From contig JAFUPG010000076.1 in the NCBI GenBank assembly GCA_017481325.1, positions 1-13,452 of the forward strand: DNA of 13,452 bases, read 5' to 3'. The notes under the pieces were generated by a model. That model ran no database searches and was not told the origin of the DNA. It was given only the letters and a program-made list of their open reading frames with translations. Source of the DNA: Oscillospiraceae bacterium (GTDB lineage: Bacteria > Bacillota_A > Clostridia > Oscillospirales > Oscillospiraceae). Positions 1-5,599 of the stretch are shown piece by piece; the stretch's first letter is position 1; every line of letters starts with the position of its first letter. A program made the position numbers and the translations under genes.

Positions 1-3
1 AAA

Positions 4-35
4 GAACAGCGGGATAGCAACTTACCCCGCTGTTC
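4..35 (-). terminator. Rho-independent terminator of the lipoprotein operon
   Basis: A perfect 10-bp stem (GAACAGCGGG at 4-13 with CCCGCTGTTC at 26-35) has a 12-base loop and lies 15 bases past the stop of the minus-strand gene at 51-536. On the minus strand it is followed by T residues up to the window edge, so the full T tract cannot be seen. On the plus strand it is followed by GTGTTTT, so it may work in both directions and also end a converging gene outside the window. Confidence 0.8.
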
Positions 36-50
36 GTGTTTTCTGAATGA

Positions 51-536
51 TTACGGAAGATCAACATCGTTTCCAGTATAAAGGTATCTCAAATGAAAGC
101 CCGCATCCAAATCCCTTATATCTGAATAAGCGATCGTCACGCCGTACTGCACAGAGATATCGAGCCCCTTGTCGCCGAAGCCGTACACATAATGGTAACG
201 CGGATGTGCATCCTCAATCGGTTTCGGTGTTCGCCGCGTGACCCAGGTTTCATTCTGACAGAGATACGCTTTTTCGGCGATTCGCTTAATCGTACTGCCT
301 GAGGGCATGGTTTTCGTCTTTTTACCGGCGCCGCTGCCCTTGATGCAAACGTCCTCCCACACGCCGTTGTCAAGTTTACCGATATAGGACTCGGTGACCT
401 TGCCTTTTTTCATAATGACATACCAATAGGTATCACCCTTACCGCCGAGAATATGATCCACGTCATTCCGGTATGCCTGATAATACTCAAAGCCGCCGTT
501 TTCTTCTACAAGCTGAATGAACCGTTCTTCAAACAT
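51..536 (-). CDS. Hypothetical cytosolic protein, 161 aa
   Basis: I do not recognise this protein. It begins MFEERFIQLVEENGG and has no signal peptide, membrane segment or cysteine-pair motif, so it is probably soluble and cytosolic. It is rich in aromatic residues (many Tyr, several Trp) and mixes charged residues evenly, as a compact folded domain would. A basic glycine-containing stretch (GSGAGKKTKT) sits near residue 70. It resembles a P-loop only superficially and lacks the GxxxxGK[ST] spacing. The start is ATG at 536, with a modest GAGGT ribosome site (minus strand of 543-547) six bases away. It lies 48 bases downstream of the lipoprotein gene on the same strand with no terminator between, and a strong hairpin follows its stop, so it is probably the second gene of that operon. 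No function is inferred. Confidence 0.8.
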   Translation of the reverse strand: MFEERFIQLVEENGGFEYYQAYRNDVDHILGGKGDTYWYVIMKKGKVTESYIGKLDNGVWEDVCIKGSGAGKKTKTMPSGSTIKRIAEKAYLCQNETWVTRRTPKPIEDAHPRYHYVYGFGDKGLDISVQYGVTIAYSDIRDLDAGFHLRYLYTGNDVDLP

Positions 537-584
537 GACACTACCTCATGAGTTGATCCGGCTGAAAGAAATCAGAGTGGCTCA

Positions 585-1733
585 CTATTGAATCACCGAC
601 ACAAAAATATTGATCTGTGCGGTAGCGTTGCTGCCTATCCGAATCTGCAGCGGAATTCCGTTATACTCATAATCAGCGACCTGCTGCTCTCCGCCGGTCA
701 AAGTATTTACACTGTCAACGGCAAGCCCCGCATCAGCAAGCATGGCGGCGAGACCATTCAAAGTGTCGGCGAGGGTCTCGTTGTCCGCGTAGCCGGTCAC
801 GGACAAGCTGTCATTCGTGATCATCAGAAGGACATTCTCTCCGGACTCTGCGTAATCAAGAGCCGGCAGTCCAATGGATGCCCACATCTCCTCGGTTGGC
901 CAGGTATCACCGTCGCTGCCTACCGCATCCTGAAAAGCATAAAAGACATTTTCGGGGATTTCTCCGCCGCCGGAGATATCGTTGTCATTGCCATTACCGT
1001 TAACATTGGCGCTTTCTCCTGAGTCAGCGCGCTCGCTTTCGATTAAGTCTTCAAGTTCGTCATCAGACAAAGAAGAAAGCTCGCCCCATTTATAGAAGCG
1101 GGTCAGTAGGGTGGCAATCGCTTTTCCCTCGTAGGTGAAAACGAAATCGTAGTAGCCGGGTTCACATTCTTCCTCATTCAGGTAGAAGCTGCCCCAGTAC
1201 CACTCGTCCGGGTTTTCTTCATCCTCGGGATAACGCAAATCGCAGTAGCTTGCAAAGTTCGGATCGAGATCGGAGAATTCGGCTGTGTTATAATACTCCT
1301 GATCGTCGCGGTGCTTCAGGATCCAGACGCGCAGACCGTACGTCGCATCGGTATCCGGATAGAATTCGACCCATTCACCCAGTTCAAAAATGCAGCGGAC
1401 GTCGGTCAGAGAGGACTCTTTTCCGTTGATGCCGTCGTAGCTGCCGACGTTTACACCTTTGATGGCCACGCCGCGAAGGACGGACGGATCCCTGTCGTCA
1501 AGGTCGATGAGGTTGAGTTTTCCGGTGAGTTTTGCTTCCTCGGCGTTATTGCCGCCCTGCGAGGTGTTGTCGTTTTCGTTGCCCGATTCAATGCCGGATT
1601 GCTGATTATCACCGGTGCTGCTTGCGGGCGGGGTGGTGCTGTTGCTTCCGGAATCGTTGCCATTGCAGGCTGCCAAGCTGACAATCAGCAAAGCAGAAAG
1701 CAGCAGACAGATGATGCGTTGTTTGATAAACAT
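585..1733 (-). CDS. Secreted lipoprotein of unknown function, 382 aa
   Basis: The N-terminus is a lipoprotein signal: basic MFIKQR, a hydrophobic stretch (residues 7-20), then the lipobox LAAC with Cys23 as lipidation site. The mature protein should be anchored on the outer face of the membrane. Residues 24 to about 68 are a low-complexity Gly/Asn/Ser/Thr/Gln linker, as is common between anchor and folded domain. A first acidic, Trp- and Tyr-rich domain covers roughly 70-235. A second Asn/Gly/Asp-rich linker follows (about 240-258), then a C-terminal domain of about 120 residues rich in Ala, Asp and Asn. I recognise neither domain. The start is ATG at 1733 with a strong AAGGAGGT ribosome site, and translation ends at TAG (585-587). 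It is the first gene after the promoter at 1864-1892. Solute binding or an envelope role is possible, but nothing in the sequence decides it. Confidence 0.88.
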   Translation of the reverse strand: MFIKQRIICLLLSALLIVSLAACNGNDSGSNSTTPPASSTGDNQQSGIESGNENDNTSQGGNNAEEAKLTGKLNLIDLDDRDPSVLRGVAIKGVNVGSYDGINGKESSLTDVRCIFELGEWVEFYPDTDATYGLRVWILKHRDDQEYYNTAEFSDLDPNFASYCDLRYPEDEENPDEWYWGSFYLNEEECEPGYYDFVFTYEGKAIATLLTRFYKWGELSSLSDDELEDLIESERADSGESANVNGNGNDNDISGGGEIPENVFYAFQDAVGSDGDTWPTEEMWASIGLPALDYAESGENVLLMITNDSLSVTGYADNETLADTLNGLAAMLADAGLAVDSVNTLTGGEQQVADYEYNGIPLQIRIGSNATAQINIFVSVIQ

Positions 1734-1815
1734 AACAAACCTCCTTAAAATTGCTCTCGGAAGGAGGATCGACTTGATTCAAAGACTTTTGATTCATCCT
1801 CCGAGGCAGAATTGT

Positions 1816-1845
1816 CCTCAGAGGTGTTGGCCTCAGAGGTGTTGG
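1816..1845. repeat. Exact 15-bp tandem duplication in lipoprotein leader
   Basis: CCTCAGAGGTGTTGG occurs twice with no gap (1816-1830 and 1831-1845). Each copy holds the near-palindrome CCTCAGAGG, and a third related site, CCTCCGAGG, lies at 1798-1806. All three fall in the presumed 5' untranslated leader of the lipoprotein gene. They may be repeated operator-like or RNA structural sites, or a recent slippage duplication. Confidence 0.85.
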
Positions 1846-1863
1846 ATAAAATAACCCTTATAA

Positions 1864-1892
1864 AGGATACCACAAGTGCTCTTGGAGGTCAA
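1864..1892 (-). promoter_or_regulatory. Sigma-A promoter of the lipoprotein operon
   Basis: Read on the minus strand, TTGACC (1887-1892) is followed after exactly 17 bases by TATCCT (1864-1869), with a TG one base upstream of the -10 box (extended -10). This predicts a start near 1857 and a leader of about 120 bases before the ATG at 1733. The leader carries the 15-bp tandem repeat, and an imperfect inverted repeat (minus-strand GGAGGAT with ATCCTCC) at 1762-1802. Confidence 0.65.
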
Positions 1893-1900
1893 TACCTTTT

Positions 1901-1944
1901 TGAAATAATCCTGTAAATCATCTGAAATAATCCTGTAAATCATC
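1901..1944. repeat. Exact 22-bp tandem duplication upstream of promoter
   Basis: An AT-rich 22-base unit beginning TGAAATAATCCTG and ending AAATCATC occurs twice back to back (1901-1922, 1923-1944) with no mismatch. It starts nine bases upstream of the -35 box of the minus-strand lipoprotein promoter. It therefore sits where an UP element or a repeated regulator site would be. Confidence 0.9.
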
Positions 1945-2342
1945 AATAAATCAGAAAAAGCACTTGACAAAACGCTTCATGGTGTGGCAATCCGTTCTCC
2001 TTTGACACTACCGTCAAATAGATGTATATCGGTCTGTTTGCCTGCACCATCGATCAATGATCTCCCCCTTTGAAGGGGGACACAGGGGGTTGCTGTTGGC
2101 ATCACCGTCAAATAGATGTTTATCGAACTGTTGAGAAAACGGTTTGTATCATGTAACAGTTTCGCGCAGCGGAGTAAGTGAGACCCCAAATTTTCAATTT
2201 GGTTGGTCGAACTTATGCCTTGTGCTGAGGGGGTCTTGGGGGAGGGCGAATTTGGGCTGTCGGGGGTAGTGTCGAAATGTAGAGGTGTTACCACAGCACA
2301 ATCTGAGCGCCTCCCCCAAGTCGCCTTTTTTGGCGGACTTTG

Positions 2343-2372
2343 GTTCCTTTCTTGGCGAAGCAAGAAAGGAAC
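2343..2372. repeat. Perfect 12-bp stem hairpin
   Basis: GTTCCTTTCTTG (2343-2354) and CAAGAAAGGAAC (2361-2372) are exact reverse complements around the six-base loop GCGAAG. No T tract follows on the plus strand, so this is not an ordinary terminator. It is one module of the surrounding repeat mosaic. Confidence 0.85.
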
Positions 2373-2447
2373 GCCCCGCGCAGCGGAGCAAAGTGGTAAG
2401 TTTGTACCGTAGTATCGATGAATAGCACTATTTGACGGCTGCGCATC

Positions 2448-2469
2448 GGGCGCACACGGAGGTGCGCCC
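2448..2469. repeat. GGGC palindrome module, copy 1
   Basis: GGGCGCAC (2448-2455) pairs with GTGCGCCC (2462-2469) around a six-base loop and is followed by CTACGAG. It shares its design and tail with the palindrome at 2513-2532. Such palindromes ending in CCCCTACG are, as I recall, frequent between genes in Ruminococcaceae-type genomes. Confidence 0.75.
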
Positions 2470-2512
2470 CTACGAGGTTCGACGAGGGTGCGTCTGATAA
2501 TCATGGTACCAC

Positions 2513-2532
2513 GGGCAGGATGTATCCTGCCC
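2513..2532. repeat. GGGC palindrome module, copy 2
   Basis: GGGCAGGA (2513-2520) pairs with TCCTGCCC (2525-2532) around the loop TGTA and is followed by CTACGGAG. The stem sequence differs from copy 1, but the GGGC start, the GCCC end and the CTACG tail are shared. This suggests a family whose stems co-vary. Confidence 0.75.
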
Positions 2533-2580
2533 CTACGGAGTCTATCGAAGTGCGGAGAACAGTTCGAAAAACATCTATTT

Positions 2581-2709
2581 AACTTAATTTCAAATTCCAT
2601 CGGCGGTTATTAGCTCTTAGTTATTTGTCCTTAGTCTCGCCGATAAACCTCTGCCTGCGGCTACGATGTTTTCGGATTTTGCGCAGAGCCTTTATGACTA
2701 CGGTTTGCT
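2581..2709. other. Gene-free spacer with a short inverted repeat
   Basis: The spacer contains ATCGGCG (2599-2605) and its reverse complement CGCCGAT (2638-2644) enclosing an AT-rich stretch with repeated TTAG. There is also a CTCTGC/GCAGAG pair around 2650-2687. No gene, promoter or RNA gene could be supported here. Confidence 0.5.
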
Positions 2710-2741
2710 AAAAAAGAGCCGCTTTCTTTTGAAAGCAGCTC
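2710..2741 (-). terminator. Terminator after the pgsA/zinc-ribbon pair
   Basis: On the minus strand an 11-bp stem (GAGCTGCTTTC with GAAAGCGGCTC, one G-U pair) and the loop AAAA are followed by six T residues, six bases after the stop of the zinc-ribbon gene. The plus strand also has six T residues after the stem (2743-2748), so it can act in both directions. Confidence 0.85.
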
Positions 2742-2746
2742 GTTTT

Positions 2747-2935
2747 TTATGTTCTTCTCAAAAAGATCTCGCCGCAGCGGCGGCAGATGACCTTGCTCTG
2801 GCCATGTCCCACAGGGACTGACTGCAGATGTCTGCAGGCGGGGCAGCGGAAAATGCGCTTGCCGGGGCCGTTGCGAAGGCGATTACCGATGCGCTCCTTT
2901 CGATCCAGCCAGAAATCCCGAAAGCGCCGCCTCAT
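2747..2935 (-). CDS. Small basic zinc-ribbon protein, 62 aa
   Basis: This short protein has a strongly basic N-terminal half (MRRRFRDFWLDRKERIGNRL) and a C-terminal zinc ribbon made of two cysteine pairs, CPAC and CRRC, about 20 residues apart. The intervening sequence (roughly VPVGHGQSKVI) follows the pattern of ribbons that end many small Firmicutes proteins. I chose ATG at 2935 because it overlaps the stop of the upstream phosphatidyltransferase as ATGA, a typical coupled start. An in-frame GTG at 2947 would add four residues (MGRK, 66 aa). Neither start has a strong ribosome site, which fits translational coupling. A terminator follows directly. The function is unknown; a nucleic-acid-binding or structural zinc role is an inference from the ribbon and the basic charge. 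Confidence 0.75.
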   Translation of the reverse strand: MRRRFRDFWLDRKERIGNRLRNGPGKRIFRCPACRHLQSVPVGHGQSKVICRRCGEIFLRRT

Positions 2936-3534
2936 TTTGCGTCCCACGTATCGTGCTTACGTGCCTCCCGTAAGATGCCGGTGAAGTAAATAAAGTACTT
3001 CACAAAGGACAGCGCCACCAGAGCGGCGATCACGATGGAGTCAATGAGGACGAAAAGGGGTGCAGGCTCTTTCCAGAGAATCAGGATAAACATGGAAAGG
3101 TAGATGACCACGGTGCAGAGCTTGCCGTACCAGCCGGCAGAGTAGACACTGTGGGTTTTGCGCATAGCGGTTAGGGTCAAAATGCCGATGGTGATCTCCT
3201 TAAACACCAGAACACCGACCACCCACCAGTATTTCACGTCCAGCAGGCAGAGCATGACGGCGATCTGGGTCAGCTTGTCTGCAATGGGGTCGATGGCCTT
3301 GCCGAAATTGGAGATCAGATGGAAGGTTCTGGCGATCCAGCCGTCGATCACGTCTGTAGCGCCGGACAGTAGCAGCATACCAAAGGCCCACCAGTATTCC
3401 TGGGCTTCTGCCAGCCAGACGATAAAGGGGATCATCAGCAGCCGCAGCATACTGAGTATGTTGGGCAAGGTGAAGATGCGATCCGTATCGGTGTACTGGT
3501 CGTGCCGGATTTGCTGCTGTTCTTTTTCACTCAT
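2932..3534 (-). CDS. pgsA: CDP-alcohol phosphatidyltransferase (phosphatidylglycerophosphate synthase type)
   Basis: This integral membrane enzyme of the class-I CDP-alcohol phosphatidyltransferase family probably transfers phosphatidate from CDP-diacylglycerol to glycerol-3-phosphate, the first step to phosphatidylglycerol. The complete family signature is present: D61-x2-D64-G65-x2-A68-R69, then G78, D82 and D86, which bind the metal and CDP. Several hydrophobic segments follow, and 200 residues is a normal length. A hydrophilic N-terminal tail of about 20 residues precedes the first helix (LPNILSMLRL). The start is ATG at 3534 with an AAGGAGG site. A minus-strand TATACT at 3558-3563 or TATAAT at 3581-3586 could serve as -10 box, but no good -35 accompanies either. 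It is divergent from the two-component system and coupled to the zinc-ribbon gene. A cardiolipin-synthase-type activity of the same family cannot be excluded. Confidence 0.85.
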   Translation of the reverse strand: MSEKEQQQIRHDQYTDTDRIFTLPNILSMLRLLMIPFIVWLAEAQEYWWAFGMLLLSGATDVIDGWIARTFHLISNFGKAIDPIADKLTQIAVMLCLLDVKYWWVVGVLVFKEITIGILTLTAMRKTHSVYSAGWYGKLCTVVIYLSMFILILWKEPAPLFVLIDSIVIAALVALSFVKYFIYFTGILREARKHDTWDAK

Positions 3535-3642
3535 AGTGCATACGCCTCCTTAGCTGGAGTATAACCAATTCATTGTCCCGATTATAAGCTGCGATTATCA
3601 ACTGAAGATAAACTGCGGTGTGAATTTTCCAAAATGTTTTCT

Positions 3643-3671
3643 TTTACAAAGCCGGGAATCTGTGATATACT
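3643..3671 (+). promoter_or_regulatory. Sigma-A promoter of the two-component operon
   Basis: TTTACA (3643-3648), 17 bases, then TATACT (3666-3671) preceded by TGA, giving an extended -10. The predicted start near 3678 leaves a leader of only about 19 bases, just enough for the ribosome site AAGGAGGT. The box overlaps GTGA/TCAC inverted half-sites around 3662-3676, which could be an operator. Confidence 0.75.
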
Positions 3672-3696
3672 CACAGTGACAAAAGGAGGTGTGGAA

Positions 3697-4371
3697 ATGT
3701 TCCGAATACTGGTAGCGGAGGATGATGAGCAGCTGCGGCATCTGTTTTGCCGGGTGCTGAGCCGCAACGGGTTTACGGCAATCCCCGCCACTGACGGCCA
3801 GGATGCCCTGGAGCTTATGGAAAAGGAATATGTGGATCTTGTGGTCTCGGATATTATGATGCCACGCCTGGACGGCTACGGTCTGGTGCAGGCACTGCGG
3901 GACAGCAATAATCAGATCCCCGTGCTGATGATCACAGCCAAGGACAGCTTTCAGGATATGCAGCACGGTTTTCTCTCCGGGGCGGATGATTATATGGTCA
4001 AGCCCATCAATGTCAACGAGTTGGTGCTTCGGGTTCATGCTCTGCTGCGCAGAGCGCAGCTGGTGGCGCAGCGGCAGCTGCAGATTGGCGGCAGCACGCT
4101 GGTCTATGACTCCCTCAGTGTCAAACGGGGCAGTGAAGAGGTTTTCCTGCCCCAAAAGGAATTTCAGCTGCTGTACAAGCTGATCTCCTCCCCAGGGCAG
4201 ATCTTTACCCGACAGCAGCTGATGGATGATATTTGGGGTTACGATACCCAGACAGAGCCACGTACGGTGGATGTCCACATCAACCGTCTCCGGGATCGTT
4301 TCCGTGATTCCGGGGATTTCGAGATCGTGACCGTCCGGGGCGTGGGCTATAAGGCGGTGAAAAAACAATGA
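3697..4371 (+). CDS. OmpR/PhoB-family response regulator
   Basis: This cytosolic DNA-binding regulator of 224 residues is activated by phosphoryl transfer from its partner kinase. The receiver domain (about 1-118) shows the acidic pair D9/D10, the phosphoacceptor D52 in VSDIMMPRLDG, T80 in MITAK and K102 in VKPI, so every key residue is present. The C-terminal winged helix (about 127-222) carries the OmpR-type recognition region RTVDVHINRLRDRF and ends in VRGVGYKA. I chose ATG at 3697, which has AAGGAGGT seven bases upstream. Extending to the in-frame ATG at 3634 would run back through the promoter. Its stop overlaps the kinase start as ATGA, a standard coupled pair. The regulated genes are not evident from the sequence. 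Confidence 0.93.
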   Translation: MFRILVAEDDEQLRHLFCRVLSRNGFTAIPATDGQDALELMEKEYVDLVVSDIMMPRLDGYGLVQALRDSNNQIPVLMITAKDSFQDMQHGFLSGADDYMVKPINVNELVLRVHALLRRAQLVAQRQLQIGGSTLVYDSLSVKRGSEEVFLPQKEFQLLYKLISSPGQIFTRQQLMDDIWGYDTQTEPRTVDVHINRLRDRFRDSGDFEIVTVRGVGYKAVKKQ

Positions 4372-5393
4372 AACCCAAGCTTTCTCTGAGAATGCGCACC
4401 TATTACTATACCATCATCTGCATTATGGTGCTCTGTTCTGCGGCACTGGTGGCTGCGGCGCTGTTTGTTCTCGACCAGATGGATGCCTCTCCGGCGCTGA
4501 GCCTGACCACCCTTGCTGCGATTTTTGTGGTGGCGGCGGTGATGGGCGCACTGATGAGCTATTTCATCGGCCAGCGTGTTCTGGCACCTATGGTCAAGCT
4601 CTCCCAGGCTTCGAAAGAGGTGGCAAAGGGAAATTTTGATATTACGGTCAGTGACCCCAGCAAGCTGGAGGAGGTTCAAACCACCTTCCGCAATTTTAAT
4701 TCCATGCTTCGCCAGTTGAAGGGAACGGCAACTCTCAGCAACGATTTTGTTGCCAATGTGTCCCATGAGTTCAAAACCCCTCTGGGTGCCATTGAGGGCT
4801 ATGCCATGCTGCTGCAGGACCCCGGCCTCAGTGAGGAAGAGAAGAATGAGTATCTGGAGAAAATCCTCTTCAACACCCAGCGCATGACCACCCTGGTAGG
4901 CAATGTCCTGACCTTGACCAAGCTGGAGAACAAAGCCCTGGCAGACAGCTTTGCGGAGTTCAGCCCTGATGCACAGATCCGCCAGGCAGTGGTGTTTCTG
5001 GAGCGGGAGTGGGATGCCAAGGAGCTGCGCATCGATGCGCAACTGGATGCGGTGCGCATTTGCAGTTGCGAGAGCCTGCTGCCCCATGTCTGGTCCAATC
5101 TGCTTTCCAATGCCATTGCTGCCAGCAAACCCGGCGGCTGCATCCGTCTGCGCCTGCTGGAGCAGACGGAGTGCGTGGTGTTTACCGTCACCGACGAGGG
5201 CTGCGGTATGAGCCGGGAGGTTCGGGAACGGATCTTCGATAAATTCTACCAGGCAGATCCCTCCCATAACAGCAGCGGAAACGGCCTGGGCTTACCCCTG
5301 GTTAAGCACATTGTCCAGCTCTGCGACGGTATTATCGAGGTAGAGAGCGAGGAGGGGAAGGGAAGTACCTTCCGGGTCATCCTGCCCAAGTGA
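4368..5393 (+). CDS. Membrane sensor histidine kinase
   Basis: This 341-residue membrane kinase is the partner of the regulator just upstream (ATGA overlap). Two hydrophobic helices (about 14-36 and 47-67) are separated by only some ten residues, so there is almost no external sensor domain. A HAMP-like linker follows (about 68-120). The dimerisation and phosphorylation domain has the H box NVSHEFKTPLG with H133. The ATPase domain shows N244 and N248 in SNLLSNA, DEGCGM (276-281), an F-box region (FDKFYQAD) and GNGLGL (304-309). All catalytic boxes are intact. The short loop resembles intramembrane-sensing kinases that respond to envelope stress or act through a membrane partner, but the signal is unknown. 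A hairpin terminator follows its stop. Confidence 0.93.
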   Translation: MKPKLSLRMRTYYYTIICIMVLCSAALVAAALFVLDQMDASPALSLTTLAAIFVVAAVMGALMSYFIGQRVLAPMVKLSQASKEVAKGNFDITVSDPSKLEEVQTTFRNFNSMLRQLKGTATLSNDFVANVSHEFKTPLGAIEGYAMLLQDPGLSEEEKNEYLEKILFNTQRMTTLVGNVLTLTKLENKALADSFAEFSPDAQIRQAVVFLEREWDAKELRIDAQLDAVRICSCESLLPHVWSNLLSNAIAASKPGGCIRLRLLEQTECVVFTVTDEGCGMSREVRERIFDKFYQADPSHNSSGNGLGLPLVKHIVQLCDGIIEVESEEGKGSTFRVILPK

Positions 5394-5416
5394 ACGCCAA
5401 TTTCAAAAAGAGGAAC

Positions 5417-5459
5417 CGACCGGTGAATCAGGATTTCCTGATCCGCCGGTCGTTGTTTC
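5417..5459 (+). terminator. Terminator of the two-component operon
   Basis: CGACCGG (5417-5423) pairs with CCGGTCG (5446-5452), and the enclosed sequence forms a second perfect stem, ATCAGGA/TCCTGAT. TTGTTT follows. The long stacked hairpin lies 23 bases after the kinase stop. Confidence 0.75.
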
Positions 5460-5500
5460 GGTGCTGTTTTTCCGTAAATTCGCAAGGATTCCCAATTTGT

Positions 5501-5540
5501 GCCGCTGTGCGGCGATTCCGGCGGCCTTTTGCCGCTTTTT
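5501..5540 (+). terminator. Second hairpin with T tract, possible back-up terminator
   Basis: GCGGC (5521-5525) pairs with GCCGC (5531-5535), followed by TTTTT. A nearby GCCGC-TGT-GCGGC hairpin at 5501-5513 can pair with it as an alternative. It lies between the first terminator and the alaS promoter and would insulate that promoter. Confidence 0.5.
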
Positions 5541-5564
5541 CGCCAAATAATTGTGGCAAAACGG

Positions 5565-5593
5565 TTGACAAAGTACGGAAAACTTGCTAAAAT
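5565..5593 (+). promoter_or_regulatory. Sigma-A promoter of alaS
   Basis: Consensus TTGACA (5565-5570), 17 bases, then TAAAAT (5588-5593). The transcript would begin near 5600, just before the T-box stem I, which is the right place for an attenuated leader. Confidence 0.85.
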
Positions 5594-5599
5594 ATCCAC

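Larger units (their letters stand above)
2010..2580. repeat. Mosaic of short interspersed inverted repeats, non-coding
   Basis: No credible gene lies here. A roughly 28-base motif with core CCGTCAAATAG and tail ATCGAACTGTT recurs at 2011-2038 and 2105-2132 (direct, 25/28 identical to each other), at 2558-2585 (inverted, 24/28) and, more degenerate, at 2411-2438 (inverted). Between the copies are separate palindromic modules: CCCCCTT/AAGGGGG (2064-2079), CCAAATT/AATTTGG (2186-2202), CTTGGGGGAG/CTCCCCCAAG (2235-2244 with 2311-2320), a 12-bp stem at 2343-2372, and two GGGC palindromes at 2448-2469 and 2513-2532. The 12-mer CGCGCAGCGGAG occurs at 2163-2174 and 2377-2388. The arrangement resembles clustered interspersed repeats such as BIME/MITE remnants; mobility is not shown. 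Confidence 0.75.
2110..2580. repeat. 471-bp segment bounded by 23-bp inverted repeats
   Basis: Positions 2110-2132 and the reverse complement of 2558-2580 match at 22 of 23 bases (AAATAGATGTTT, one mismatch, then TCGAACTGTT). The enclosed segment has no transposase or other gene. This is the geometry of a small non-autonomous element, or of two inverted copies of a shorter repeat. I see no clear target-site duplication outside the ends. Confidence 0.6.

Noticed and set aside
1609..1797. A minus-strand leader frame starting at 1797 (MNQKSLNQ...), possibly an upstream leader peptide.
   Set aside because: The GGAGG abuts the ATG with no spacing, and the frame runs far into the lipoprotein gene in another frame.
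1901..1944. Tandem and interspersed repeats as a CRISPR array.
   Set aside because: The copies are directly adjacent without spacers, only two units exist, and no cas gene is present.
1964..1992. TTGACA on the plus strand at 1964-1969 as a promoter.
   Set aside because: No acceptable -10 box lies 16-18 bases downstream and no plus-strand gene follows.
1977..2600. A 207-codon open frame on the minus strand across the intergenic region.
   Set aside because: It runs through the palindromic repeat modules, has a biased Pro/Arg/Ser composition with no domain, and has no ribosome site. The frame is a by-product of the repeats.
2666..2821. A plus-strand frame of 51 codons starting MFSDFAQSLYDYGLLKK.
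   Set aside because: It has no ribosome site and crosses the bidirectional terminator and the zinc-ribbon gene on the other strand. Its protein-like look is probably coincidence or decayed sequence.
4347..5267. A minus-strand frame opposite the sensor kinase.
   Set aside because: The kinase on the plus strand has every catalytic box; the antisense frame has no recognisable domain.
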